A DNA stretch of 64,000 nucleotides from Candidatus Gastranaerophilales bacterium (GTDB taxonomy: Bacteria > Cyanobacteriota > Vampirovibrionia > Gastranaerophilales > Gastranaerophilaceae). The DNA lies in NCBI GenBank assembly GCA_944322675.1, contig CALUPO010000009.1, positions 17,902 through 81,901 on the forward strand. The letters run 5' to 3'. The position numbers and the translations under genes are program-made. Every line of letters begins with the position of its first letter. Positions within the stretch are counted from its first letter, which is position 1. Under the pieces are notes generated by a model, which was not told where the DNA came from, made no database searches, and worked only from the letters and a program-made list of their open reading frames with translations. Positions 9,410 to 17,141 of this stretch are shown here, one piece after another.

Positions 9410-10147
9410 TTATGTAAATATATTCATTCCATTCAATATCATTATATCATCATTTGATAAATTTGATTTTAAAAATTTTTGAAATAAATCAGGACGTAAT
9501 TCTTTTGTTTTTTTAATTTGTTGTGTGCGTTTCCAAATATATATTTCACGATGATTACCATTTAATAAAACATTAGGTACATTATATCCCAAAAATTCTC
9601 TTGGTTTTGTATATTGAGGTGCTTCAAGCAAGTATTCATTAAATGACTCATTTTTAAAAGACTCGGCTTTGCTTAAAACATTTGGTATTAAGCGAGAAAC
9701 ACTATCAATAATGCTTAATGCTCCAAGTTCACCACCTGTCATTATATAATCACCCATTGACACAAGGCGTGCTTTTGATATTATTTTTATTCGTTCATCA
9801 AACCCTTCATAGTGTCCGCATATTATATTTAAAGAGTTTAGTTTACTAAATTCAAAAGCCATTTCTTGATTATATGTTTCTCCATCCGGTGACATAATTA
9901 TAGTTTGGCTATTTTCATCCAAATCTATTGAATTTAAAGCATCAACAAATGGTTGTGCTTGAAGCAGCATACCTGCTGCCCCGCCATAAACCGTGTCATC
10001 TACTTTTTTATGCTTACTTTTTGTAAAATCTCTTGGATTTATTGTATTAACAAAAATAAAATTATTTTCGCAAGCACGTTTTATGATACTATAATTTAAA
10101 TAATCATTTATCATTTGCGGAAATAAAGTTAATATATTAAATTTCAT
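9410..10147 (-). CDS. trmD: tRNA (guanine37-N1)-methyltransferase
   Basis: 245 aa. TrmD knot motifs are intact: GHYEGFDERI and MGDYIMTGGELGAL. It methylates G37 next to the anticodon, which prevents +1 frameshifting. It follows rimM with a 2-nt gap on the minus strand and is the last gene of a three-gene unit. The usual rpsP and rplS partners are absent from this locus. Confidence 0.97.
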   Translation of the reverse strand: MKFNILTLFPQMINDYLNYSIIKRACENNFIFVNTINPRDFTKSKHKKVDDTVYGGAAGMLLQAQPFVDALNSIDLDENSQTIIMSPDGETYNQEMAFEFSKLNSLNIICGHYEGFDERIKIISKARLVSMGDYIMTGGELGALSIIDSVSRLIPNVLSKAESFKNESFNEYLLEAPQYTKPREFLGYNVPNVLLNGNHREIYIWKRTQQIKKTKELRPDLFQKFLKSNLSNDDIMILNGMNIFT

Positions 10148-10149
10148 AT

Positions 10150-10674
10150 TTATTGTCCAATTAAACCTTCAATATTGTCAACAATAACAAATTTTTCTTT
10201 TAAATCGACTTTTAAAACAAGTTGTTTTACAAATGGTACAAAATATAATTTATTATCTTTATTATACCTCACACTTAGCAAACTCGAAGCTTTATTTTCA
10301 GCAACTTCCTCAACTATTCCTAAAAATAAACCTGATTTATCATAAACTTTTAATCCGGTAAGTTGTGAAATTAAATATTCATCCTCATCAAGATTTTCAA
10401 TAATATTAGATTCTTTAGTATATAAATTTAAACCTTTATATTTAATAACATCATTAATATTATCAATATTTTCAAATTTTATTATTGCAAAATTTTTATG
10501 AAATTTTAAGCTTTTTATTTTTAGCTCTAAATATTCATTTTGATAATTAACGTAGACAAACTTTAATTTTTTTAATTTATTTTCATTACCTTGAGAATAA
10601 CCTGCTTTAACTTCACCATTAATTCCATGAAAATTTAAAATTTTAGCAATGGAAATAAGGTTATTCTGAAACAT
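10150..10674 (-). CDS. rimM: Ribosome maturation factor RimM
   Basis: 174 aa. N-terminal beta-barrel (ISIAKILNFHGINGEVKAGY) and C-terminal PRC-barrel (DEYLISQLTGLKVYDKSG, YFVPFVKQLVLKVDLKEK) are both recognisable. It assists assembly of the 30S head. The start codon overlaps the stop of the upstream gene as TAATG, and trmD follows after 2 nt, so all three genes are translationally linked. Confidence 0.95.
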   Translation of the reverse strand: MFQNNLISIAKILNFHGINGEVKAGYSQGNENKLKKLKFVYVNYQNEYLELKIKSLKFHKNFAIIKFENIDNINDVIKYKGLNLYTKESNIIENLDEDEYLISQLTGLKVYDKSGLFLGIVEEVAENKASSLLSVRYNKDNKLYFVPFVKQLVLKVDLKEKFVIVDNIEGLIGQ

Positions 10675-11813
10675 TATTCCTCCAATGTTTCAGTAGTTTT
10701 CTTAACAATACATTTTTTTTCAGTTACTTTAATTTTCTCAGCTTCATTATTATCAATATTTGCGGCTACTTCAACATTTTTTACATCTTTAACTTCTTGA
10801 GACTCAGGTTCTAAACTATTACTTTCACTTTGTTCATTTTGTTTTTGCTTATTTTCTTTAAGTGTTTTTTCAAGTTCGCGTTGTTTTTTAAGTTCAGCTT
10901 TTTTAGCTTTTTCTAAAGCTTTTTTCTCAGCTTTTCTGATTTTAGATTGAACTTCTTTTTCCCTTAATGATTCAGGAATATCAGTTCGTTCTAAATTCCA
11001 TCTTTCAAGTCCCATTTGACGACGAACTACACCAATTCCAACGTGAACACGCCACTCATCCATCTTTAACTGTGCTGCAATTATTTTATGACATCCTATA
11101 GGTGGTAATGGTAATAATGGTTCATATAAATTTTTAATAGCAAATACCTGGTCTTCTGTAACTGCCAATTTACGTTTTGGAAAGTTTAATTTTGGTAACA
11201 TTAACTTTTGACGAACAAGATTTATCCCAAAAAATACTTTTCTTGGTTCAATTCCCAATTTTTCAGCAATAACTTCATAAGCATCATGATTGGGTAAAGG
11301 AAGCATAGCTTTATATAAAGTTTCAATTTCCTGCATTTGCTCTTTTGTAACAAGAAGACGTTTAGAAGCATCTCTTTTTTGTGCTTGTCCTCCCTGAGGA
11401 TACCTAGATTTAAATCCTCCACGTGCATTTTTTTGCTGTAGTCTTCTTGAATTTTGATTGTTTCCATATTTTTGACCTGAAGAACTTACACCGTAACTAG
11501 TGTTGCGATATGTGTTTCCATCTTTTCTATATGAAGAACTATATGACTTATTATGATATCTCTGATTTGGATTGTTGCCTGCACGGTTATAATTTCCACC
11601 AGCTCTTTGACTGGAATAATTTAGATCCTGACGTTCACTTCCTGCTGAATAACTATTATATGATGTCTTATAAGTGCTGCTGCTTTCATTTCCATCACTT
11701 GAGCTTTCCCCTGGTGCTTTTCTTTCAGGATATAAACAATTAGGACATATTACTCTTTTTGGATTTTTTGTCTCAAACTCACAACCGCATTTTATACATT
11801 TATTCGTATACAT
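10674..11813 (-). CDS. Zinc-ribbon protein with duplicated helical domain, linked to rimM-trmD
   Basis: 379 aa, function not known. Residues 1-30 form a zinc ribbon (CIKCGCEF ... VICPNC). Residues about 35-140 are Ser/Gly/Asn/Tyr/Arg-rich and likely disordered, like RNA-binding tails. Two homologous blocks of about 65 residues follow: VTKEQMQEIETLYKAMLPLP... and VTEDQVFAIKNLYEPLLPLP..., each continuing into a helix-turn-helix-like segment (IAEKLGIEPRKVFFGINLVR; IAAQLKMDEWRVHVGIGVVR). The tail is a Lys/Glu coiled coil. TAATG coupling to rimM and co-transcription with trmD suggest a ribosome or RNA role, an inference from context only. Confidence 0.75.
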   Translation of the reverse strand: MYTNKCIKCGCEFETKNPKRVICPNCLYPERKAPGESSSDGNESSSTYKTSYNSYSAGSERQDLNYSSQRAGGNYNRAGNNPNQRYHNKSYSSSYRKDGNTYRNTSYGVSSSGQKYGNNQNSRRLQQKNARGGFKSRYPQGGQAQKRDASKRLLVTKEQMQEIETLYKAMLPLPNHDAYEVIAEKLGIEPRKVFFGINLVRQKLMLPKLNFPKRKLAVTEDQVFAIKNLYEPLLPLPPIGCHKIIAAQLKMDEWRVHVGIGVVRRQMGLERWNLERTDIPESLREKEVQSKIRKAEKKALEKAKKAELKKQRELEKTLKENKQKQNEQSESNSLEPESQEVKDVKNVEVAANIDNNEAEKIKVTEKKCIVKKTTETLEE

Positions 11814-11985
11814 TTATCTTCCAAATTCCCTTTATTCTTTTGTCTATAGTGTAAATAATTCCATTTTTCTAAATCTTTTTGTGGCGCAAATTTAAACTCC
11901 TCTTTTCTTAATAAATATTAATTCTTATGCACCTTAAATCATGTAACTATTGTATACTTAAAATTTAAATATGACAAGTATTTTT

Positions 11986-13272
11986 TTATTTTTTACAACT
12001 TTTTACTTTATTTTCAACTGTTTGAAGGAGATTTTTAATTTGAAGTCTATTTTTTTCAAGTAATATTTTTTGAACATATATATTTATTGTATCAATTATA
12101 CATTTTTTATCATCACCTATATATGGTACATTTGTGAGATTATTTAATTGCATTGCACTTATCATTTTAGCTTTATTTTCTTTTATTTTATCTTTATTTA
12201 AAATATTTATAAACTTTTGAAGTGCTTCATTATTAACAGGCAAAATTGAAGTTTTTTGTGCAAATTCATACTGATTTTTCTCATTTGTTAAAAACATGGC
12301 AAAACGTATTGCTTGTGTTTTGTGTTTTGATTTTATTGGTATAGCTAAATCCATTAACGAAAAGTCATATTTGCCGTTATCACCTGTAAGCTGGGGATAT
12401 ATGACACTTTTTTCATATACTTGAGGTGCATTCTCCCGAATTATGTTTAAAAAATTTGCTCCAGTCACAATCATCATGGTTTGACCGCTTAAATATTGCT
12501 CCAAGGCTTCTTGATGCCCTTGAGTAATTGATTCCTTTGGAATTAAATCATCATTATATAACCTATTAAATTCACTAAATATATAATTACTCTTTTCACT
12601 TGCTAAATTATAATAATCAATATCATATTTGTTTAATAGTTTTAAAGCAGTATCATTTTCAGTTAAAGTTGGAAAAATAATATATTTGCCTGTTTTTTCT
12701 TTAACTTGTTTAGCAAATTCAAACAGGTCATTATAGGTTGTTATTTTTTTATTTATTTGGGATTTTTTATATAAATCAGAATTGACTATTGTTATAGCAG
12801 ACGTTGCATAAAAAGGTATAGCATAATATTTGCCTTCATAATTTAAGGAATTTTTTATTTCATTTACATAATTTTTAAAGCAAACTTCAGGTATTTCATG
12901 TAAAGCTTTTTTGCCGGCAAGCGTCATTGAAAAATCGTATGTAAGATTAACTAAATCAGGCGGATTATCGGTAAGCAAGGCGGCTAATACTTTTTTTTCG
13001 CCTTCCTGATATGGAACATCAACCCAATTTACTTTTATATCAGGATTTTCATGTTCAAATTTTTGGATAAGTTTTTTAAAATAATCTTCTTGACTATTCA
13101 ATTGAAGAGTCCAAAAAGTAAGCTGAGTTTTATGTTTACAGCAGCTGCATTTTGGCGTGCCTTTTGTTATATTGGCTACAATCAAGCTTGGGATTAAATA
13201 AATAAGATATAAAGAAATAGCAAGTACTATAACACGCTTGATATTTATACTTTTAAAGTCAAAATTAATCAT
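11986..13272 (-). CDS. Extracellular solute-binding protein, sugar ABC type (family 1)
   Basis: 428 aa. An N-terminal apolar segment (about 13-35) acts as signal peptide or anchor; a CSCC cluster follows but does not form a normal lipobox. The body matches family-1 binding proteins: LTFWTLQL at the start, FEHENPDIKVNWVDVPYQEG, ALLTDNPPDLVNL, and a YAIPFYATSAITIVNSDLY block. It would bind a sugar or glycerol-phosphate-like solute outside the inner membrane. No permease genes adjoin; a sugar-type ATPase lies far away at 59618. It is divergent from rarA. Confidence 0.82.
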   Translation of the reverse strand: MINFDFKSINIKRVIVLAISLYLIYLIPSLIVANITKGTPKCSCCKHKTQLTFWTLQLNSQEDYFKKLIQKFEHENPDIKVNWVDVPYQEGEKKVLAALLTDNPPDLVNLTYDFSMTLAGKKALHEIPEVCFKNYVNEIKNSLNYEGKYYAIPFYATSAITIVNSDLYKKSQINKKITTYNDLFEFAKQVKEKTGKYIIFPTLTENDTALKLLNKYDIDYYNLASEKSNYIFSEFNRLYNDDLIPKESITQGHQEALEQYLSGQTMMIVTGANFLNIIRENAPQVYEKSVIYPQLTGDNGKYDFSLMDLAIPIKSKHKTQAIRFAMFLTNEKNQYEFAQKTSILPVNNEALQKFINILNKDKIKENKAKMISAMQLNNLTNVPYIGDDKKCIIDTINIYVQKILLEKNRLQIKNLLQTVENKVKSCKK

Positions 13273-13337
13273 TTTTAAAACTCCTCAAATATATAAATTA
13301 ATGTTATTATATTATTATAAAAAAACGGTAAAAGGAA

Positions 13338-14573
13338 ATGAATTTATTTACACAACTTGAAAATGAAAATAGACAGGAGCCATTGGCACAAATATTGCGT
13401 CCAAAGACTTTGGATGAGTATTTAGGTCAAACAAATGTCATATCAAATAATTCTCCATTATTAAACTTACTAAAGTCAAAACGTTTGTTTTCTTTTATTT
13501 TCTTTGGACCACCCGGTTGCGGGAAAACAACCCTTGCTAGACTAATTGCAAATTATACAAATGCACGTTTTGTTGAGTTATCAGCTACATCATCCGGTGT
13601 TAAGGATATAAAAGATATTGTTGCAAGTGCCAAAGAAAATCTTATTCACAACAGGAAAACTATATTATTTATTGACGAAATACACAGATATTCAAAGACC
13701 CAACAGGATGCATTATTGCCACATTTGGAATCAGGTTTGATTTATCTTATCGGCTCAACCACTGAAAACCCTTCATTTCAGGTAAATAGTGCACTTCTTT
13801 CAAGAACATCCGTTATACAACTAAATAAAATTGATAATGAGTCAATAAAAAAAATAATTTTAAAAGGATTTGATTATTTAAAAAATCAATATGGTGATGT
13901 TATTTTTGATGACAAGATTACCGACTTTATAATACGTTTTGCAAATGGTGATGCAAGAAGTGCTTTAAATCTTGTTGAAAAAGCGTATTTTTCATCGTCT
14001 TTTAAAGATGAAAAACGATATATAAAAATGGAAGAGCTTGAAACATTAGCACAAAAAACAAATATTAAATATTCAATACAAGAGCATTATGACCTTGCAT
14101 CAGCTTTTCAAAAAAGTCTTCGTGGAAGTGATAAAAATGCAGCCATTTATTACCTTGCTAAACTTATTGAATCAGGCGAAGACCCACGATTTATTTCCCG
14201 ACGCTTGATTGTTACAGCAAGTGAAGACGTTGGCAACCAAGACCCAAATGCTTTAAATATTGCAATAAATGCACACAAAGCGGTTGAAATTTTGGGGCTG
14301 CCAGAAGCCAGAATTCCACTTGCTCAAGCTGTCATCTATATAGCAAACGCACCAAAATCCAACCAGACTATTATGGCTATTGATGAGGCTATAAATGATA
14401 TTAGATCTGGAAAAGACTATTTGCCGCCTATGCATTTAAGAGATTGTCATTACAAGGATGCTAAAAAATATGGCTATGGTGACGGGTATTTTTATTCGCA
14501 CCTTGATTATAACCACAAACAGCAGTTTTTGCCTGATGAAATTAAAGATAGGGATTATTTTAAAGAGTCTTAG
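13338..14573 (+). CDS. rarA: Replication-associated recombination protein A (RarA/MgsA, AAA+ ATPase)
   Basis: 411 aa. Walker A is FFGPPGCGKTTLARLIA, Walker B ILFIDEIHRY, and sensor 1 GSTTENPSF; the C-terminal part (SRRLIVTASEDVGNQDP, PEARIPLAQAVIYIANAPKSN) is the tetramerising MgsA domain. It acts at stalled replication forks, binding SSB and DNA ends. Length is slightly short for the family but complete. Starts with AAAAGGAAATGAA. Downstream lies the accessory region. Confidence 0.95.
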   Translation: MNLFTQLENENRQEPLAQILRPKTLDEYLGQTNVISNNSPLLNLLKSKRLFSFIFFGPPGCGKTTLARLIANYTNARFVELSATSSGVKDIKDIVASAKENLIHNRKTILFIDEIHRYSKTQQDALLPHLESGLIYLIGSTTENPSFQVNSALLSRTSVIQLNKIDNESIKKIILKGFDYLKNQYGDVIFDDKITDFIIRFANGDARSALNLVEKAYFSSSFKDEKRYIKMEELETLAQKTNIKYSIQEHYDLASAFQKSLRGSDKNAAIYYLAKLIESGEDPRFISRRLIVTASEDVGNQDPNALNIAINAHKAVEILGLPEARIPLAQAVIYIANAPKSNQTIMAIDEAINDIRSGKDYLPPMHLRDCHYKDAKKYGYGDGYFYSHLDYNHKQQFLPDEIKDRDYFKES

Positions 14574-14582
14574 TCTTTTTGT

Positions 14583-14798
14583 TTAGAGATTAACTTTTAT
14601 TTTCTCGATATTTTCATTGATTTTTATTACTTCGTTTAAAATAACATTTGACAATATTTGTGTATCACCAATATTTATTTCGACTTCCTCTTCCATATAA
14701 ATGGTTGCAACAAGTATTTGGATAAGGCTTTTAAGTTTACAAAAATCGTTGCCTATTTTTTCGATATTTTGATTTAATTCGTTATCTTTTGTAATCAT
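14583..14798 (-). CDS. Small hypothetical protein, 71 aa
   Basis: 71 aa, acidic and helical (QNIEKIGNDFCKLKSLIQIL ... NENIEKIKVNL). Not recognised. A near-perfect ribosome site (AAAGGAGACAAAAA before ATG) supports expression. It lies tail-to-tail with rarA, 9 bp apart, and its upstream side borders the GC-rich repeat region. No cysteines form a metal site and there is no membrane segment. Confidence 0.6.
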   Translation of the reverse strand: MITKDNELNQNIEKIGNDFCKLKSLIQILVATIYMEEEVEINIGDTQILSNVILNEVIKINENIEKIKVNL

Positions 14799-15093
14799 TT
14801 TTTGTCTCCTTTTTTTGTATATATATTTTTTTATATTTTATGTCCTTCGGACGGTTATAAACTGTCTGAGCAGTGGATTTTCCCCTGAATGATATACTCC
14901 TTGTATGGCTCAACTTCGTTTCGCCTACAAGAGGAGCTGGCGGATGGGCAAAGCCCCGGGGAGCGAAAAAAAACGTAATTCATTGGTTGGACTTCAACGC
15001 AACAATCTGAGGAATGCGTGAAAAGCGTAAGCCGTGCGAAGCTTTAGACGAGGAAGCGACCCAGCTTCCGAGTATAAAGCGAGCAGTTAATGA

Positions 15094-15213
15094 CCGCCGT
15101 AGGACAGACGACCGAATGAAATGAGGGCGGATACCACAGGCGGGAAAAAAGCCAGAGCCGACAGCACGAAGTGCGATAGGAGAAGTTAAACAGAGTAACC
15201 CCGTCTGGAAGAC
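15094..15213 (+). repeat. Direct repeat A, copy 1
   Basis: About 120 bp, nearly identical to 15673-15792. It begins CCGCCGTAGGACAGACGACC, contains CCGCC...GGGCGG complementary ends, a GCAC-GAA-GTGC mini-hairpin at 15164-15174, and ends in GTCT-GGA-AGAC. Compared with other copies of this tail (GTCC-GGA-GGAC) the stem changed on both sides, keeping pairing. Confidence 0.85.
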
Positions 15214-15340
15214 ATTAAAATAAATTTAAACTTAACAATTTTATCACCCTCACCCCAAAAAAGAGAAAGTGAGAATAAAAAAGTTGGAGAATGAGGTCAA
15301 CAATGGCAACCCATACGCAGGTTTGAGTAATAGTCACAGA

Positions 15341-15485
15341 CGAAACATTGTCAAAGCCTCCTTTTGTTTGAGTGCACGAAGTGCACGAGTTAAGGAGGCT
15401 CAAGTTGAGTCGTATGAATATACAAAAACTAAGTGGGTTGCGGTTTTGTGCAGCTTTTGCGTAAAAGCTGCCCCGTCCGGAGGAC
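15341..15485 (+). repeat. Inverted repeat element B, copy 1, with hairpins
   Basis: Contains hairpin AGCCTCCTT (15355-15363) / AAGGAGGCT (15392-15400) enclosing GTGCAC-GAA-GTGCAC, then the block GGGTTGCGGTTTTG, then hairpin GCAGCTTTT (15450-15458) / AAAAGCTGC (15463-15471), and the tail hairpin GTCC-GGA-GGAC (15475-15485). Homologous to 15853-15985 read on the other strand; stems differ by compensatory changes. Confidence 0.75.
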
Positions 15486-15629
15486 ATTAAATTAATTTTA
15501 AATAATTCTTGAAAAAAAATAATTGTTCGTGCCTGCGTATGGGTTACATTTGCTGACTTTATTCTACAATTGTTTAATTTTTTGAAAAAATAAACAAAGT
15601 TGCCCCATCCAGAGGACATTAACTTTCGC

Positions 15630-15655
15630 GTGTGTGTCCCCCCCCCCACACACAC
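15630..15655. repeat. GT8/AC8 hairpin with a C10 loop
   Basis: GTGTGTGT, ten Cs, then ACACACAC: dinucleotide arms that pair perfectly around a homopolymer loop. A C10 run is striking in this AT-rich genome. Between the two direct repeat A copies. Confidence 0.8.
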
Positions 15656-15672
15656 ACATAAATTACTAATTT

Positions 15673-15792
15673 CCGCCGTAGGACAGACGACCGAATGAAA
15701 TGAGGGCGGATACCTCAGGCGGAAAAAAAGCCAAAACCGACAGCACAAAGTGCGATAGGAGAAGTTAAACAGAGTAACCCCGTCCGGAGGAT
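15673..15792 (+). repeat. Direct repeat A, copy 2
   Basis: Second copy of the element at 15094-15213, 579 bp downstream, same orientation, differing at scattered positions. Mini-hairpin here is GCAC-AAA-GTGC (15743-15753), so the loop changed and the stem did not. The tail GTCCGGAGGAT at 15782 keeps three stem pairs plus a possible G-U. Confidence 0.85.
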
Positions 15793-15852
15793 GTTAAAAT
15801 ATTTTTAAATAATTTTTTGAAAAAAATTTTAAATATTTAAATAAAATTAAAG

Positions 15853-15985
15853 GAGGCACTTTGTGTGGACAAAGTGCCCAAAACCGCAACCCGACTTGCC
15901 GCTCTCATTCTCACTAAACTCAACTCAAGCAGCCTTAACTCGTGCTTCGCACTCAAACAGACGGCTGCCTGTTGTTGTTTCGTTA
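15853..15985 (-). repeat. Inverted repeat element B, copy 2, with covarying hairpins
   Basis: Read on minus, this aligns with 15341-15475: CGAAACA, then TGTTTGAGTGC, GAGTTAAGG, AGTTGAGT and GGGTTGCGGTTTTG are shared. Its hairpins are GCAGCC/GGCTGC (15929-15934 with 15963-15968), GTGC-TTC-GCAC (15942-15952 on plus), and GGCACTTTGT/ACAAAGTGCC (15855-15864 with 15869-15878). Stem bases differ from copy 1 on both sides so that pairing is kept at about five positions. Confidence 0.75.
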
Positions 15986-16158
15986 AGCGAATTTCCGGAC
16001 GGGCGAAGTCCCGGGGAGCGAAAAGCCGGAGCCGGCAGCACGAAGTGCGACAGGCGAAGTGCTTTGAGCTTGAAGGAAATTCAAGAGAGTGATAATTGTT
16101 CGCGGCTGCGAATGGGTTGCAATATATTAGTTATTTTTATATTTGCTCATTTTTTAGT

Positions 16159-16206
16159 AAATTATATACATATATGAGAATTTATTCTCATATATGTATA
16201 TAATTT
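16159..16206. repeat. Perfect 23-bp inverted repeat with 2-nt spacer
   Basis: Left arm 16159-16181 and right arm 16184-16206 are exact reverse complements, AT-rich, centred on AGAAT-TT-ATTCT. It lies just upstream of the broken HTH gene and after the end of the GC-rich mosaic. It could be an operator, a terminator-like stem or a cruciform; there is no clear T-run after it. Confidence 0.85.
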
Positions 16207-16241
16207 TACGTAAATATTTATAATATGTCATAATAAATAAT

Positions 16242-16480
16242 ATGAGTATTAGAGATGATGTAAAATATTTATTATTTGAGAATAATGTCACAATGACCCA
16301 ACTTGCTGAAGTATTGACTAAACGTACGGAAAAAACTATACAATAGGAAGCCTTTCTAAAAAATTAGTTCGCAATTTTTTACGTGCTGATGAATACAAAC
16401 TAATTGCTCAAATTTTAGGCTATGAAGTTAAACTTATTAAAAAATACCCTTCCACAATAAAGCCTAAAAATAAAGAGTAG
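16242..16480 (+). pseudogene. Small HTH regulator, single-base frameshift
   Basis: ATG at 16242 opens MSIRDDVKYLLFENN, then VTMTQLAEVLTKRTEK, a helix-turn-helix start, and stops at 16344. Reading continues sensibly in another frame as YTIGSLSKKLVRNFLRADEY, then KLIAQILGYEVKLIKKYP, to a stop at 16478-16480. Adding one A to the six-A run at 16330-16335 would restore a 79-80-aa protein reading TEKNYTIGSLSKKL. A piece of the 3' end is duplicated at 16951-17025. Whether it once controlled the adjacent peptide gene is unknown. Confidence 0.7.
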
Positions 16481-16524
16481 AAATAGAAAAATTATTTATA
16501 AAATCCAAAGCCACATTAACAAAC

Positions 16525-16553
16525 TTTATTTTTATACATATTTTCGGTATGAT
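16525..16553 (+). promoter_or_regulatory. Promoter of peptide gene 1
   Basis: TTTATT (16525-16530), 17-nt spacer, TATGAT (16548-16553). The same arrangement in unit 2 has a perfect TATAAT, with an identical spacer except its last bases. Predicted transcript start is near 16560. Confidence 0.6.
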
Positions 16554-16591
16554 GAAATAAAATTGTACATTTAAAATTTAATAAAAGTTTT

Positions 16592-16843
16592 AAAAAGGTA
16601 GGGTTTAGTTTCTACAGAATACAAAACTCCTCTTCTTACGTCTTATTTGTTAAATAAAAAATGAAGAAAGGAGGTTGCGTATGAGTGATTTATTATTGTT
16701 AATTCTTCTAATTTATTTAGCTAGAAAAAATAATAAAGAGCTATTTATAATCTTAATGATTATTATAGCCCTTAAATATTAAATTACCTGTAGAAACTAA
16801 AAGTTAAATCGGGTACCAACCGAATTTAACGCCCTACCTTTTT
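16592..16843 (+). other. Highly folded mRNA of peptide gene 1 (type I toxin-like architecture)
   Basis: The 5' segment 16592-16617 is complementary to two 3' segments: AAAAAGGTAGGG (16592-16603) with CCCTACCTTTTT (16832-16843), and TTTAGTTTCTACAG (16604-16617) with CTGTAGAAACTAAA (16788-16801). Between the two 3' segments GTTAAATCGG/CCGAATTTAAC forms its own hairpin, giving a three-way junction. The final helix followed by T-rich DNA also looks like the terminator. CTCCTCTTC (16627-16635) faces GAAGAAAGGAGG (16663-16674), which can hide the ribosome site, with an inner TTATTT/AAATAA hairpin. Pairing is read directly from sequence; the fold in vivo is inferred. Confidence 0.75.
16681..16782 (+). 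CDS. 33-aa hydrophobic peptide 1, candidate type I toxin
   Basis: Encodes MSDLLLLILLIYLARKNN followed by KELFIILMIIIALKY: two apolar stretches around a charged turn (RKNNKE). Strong ribosome site AGGAGG six bases before ATG. The paralogue at 17223 keeps the same pattern with mostly conservative or silent changes, which supports translation. Small hydrophobic peptides in tandem, each with its own promoter and closed mRNA fold, are typical of type I toxins such as Hok, Fst or AapA, but no sequence match to those is claimed. No antisense antitoxin promoter could be identified with certainty. Confidence 0.65.
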   Translation: MSDLLLLILLIYLARKNNKELFIILMIIIALKY

Positions 16844-17069
16844 ATTATATCATTTTTTATATTTTTTTCAATATACAAAAAAAATATGAATAAATGCAAA
16901 AAATTTAAACCATTCAAAGATGTAAGCAATTATATTTGTTATAATTAACTGCTCAAATTTTAGGCTACGAAGTTAAACTTATTAAAAAATACCCTTCCAC
17001 AATAAAGCCTAAAAATAAAGAGTAGAAATAGAAAAATTATTTATAAAATCCAAAGCCACATTAACAAAC

Positions 17070-17098
17070 TTTACTTTTATACATATTTTCGCTATAAT
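17070..17098 (+). promoter_or_regulatory. Promoter of peptide gene 2
   Basis: TTTACT (17070-17075), 17-nt spacer, TATAAT (17093-17098). A consensus -10 box in the same place as TATGAT of unit 1 suggests this copy is the stronger one. Confidence 0.65.
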
Positions 17099-17141
17099 GA
17101 AAGAAAATTGTACATTTAAAATTTAATAAAAGTTTATAAAA

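Larger units (their letters stand above)
14840..16125. repeat. GC-rich mosaic of short hairpin repeats, no credible protein
   Basis: This 1.3-kb stretch is visibly richer in G+C than everything around it and is built of interleaved repeats. Many are tiny hairpins with a 4-bp stem and 3-nt loop: GTCC-TTC-GGAC (14842), GGGC-AAA-GCCC (14946), GCAC-GAA-GTGC (15164, 16038), GTCT-GGA-AGAC (15203), GTCC-GGA-GGAC (15475), GCAC-AAA-GTGC (15743). A 6-bp hairpin GGAAGC/GCTTCC lies at 15052-15069. GGGCRAAGYCCCGGGGAGCG occurs at 14946 and 16000; AATTGTTCGxGxCTGCGxATGGGTT occurs near 15521 and 16094, with an inverted partial copy at 15302. ORFs here lack ribosome sites and known domains. Confidence 0.8.
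16406..16882 (+). repeat. Tandem duplication, unit 1
   Basis: About 477 bp, homologous to 16951-17426. It covers the last 24 codons of the HTH gene, a promoter, the peptide ORF and its structured 3' end. Beyond both ends the two units are unrelated. Non-coding parts are highly alike while the ORFs differ at many third positions. Confidence 0.88.

Noticed and set aside
15215..15748. 177-codon open frame on minus across the GC-rich mosaic
   Set aside because: Translation is rich in Cys, Ser and His with no domain, has no ribosome site, and runs through the C10 tract and the repeat copies; the same repeats are read in different frames elsewhere.
14840..16125. Group II intron or CRISPR array as explanation of the repeats
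   Set aside because: No reverse transcriptase frame and no domain V pattern could be found; repeats are irregular in spacing, so there is no repeat-spacer periodicity.
15863..16177. Overlapping open frames on plus in the GC-rich mosaic
   Set aside because: Two frames are open over the same DNA, neither has a ribosome site or known motif, and hairpin covariation in this element argues for structure rather than protein.
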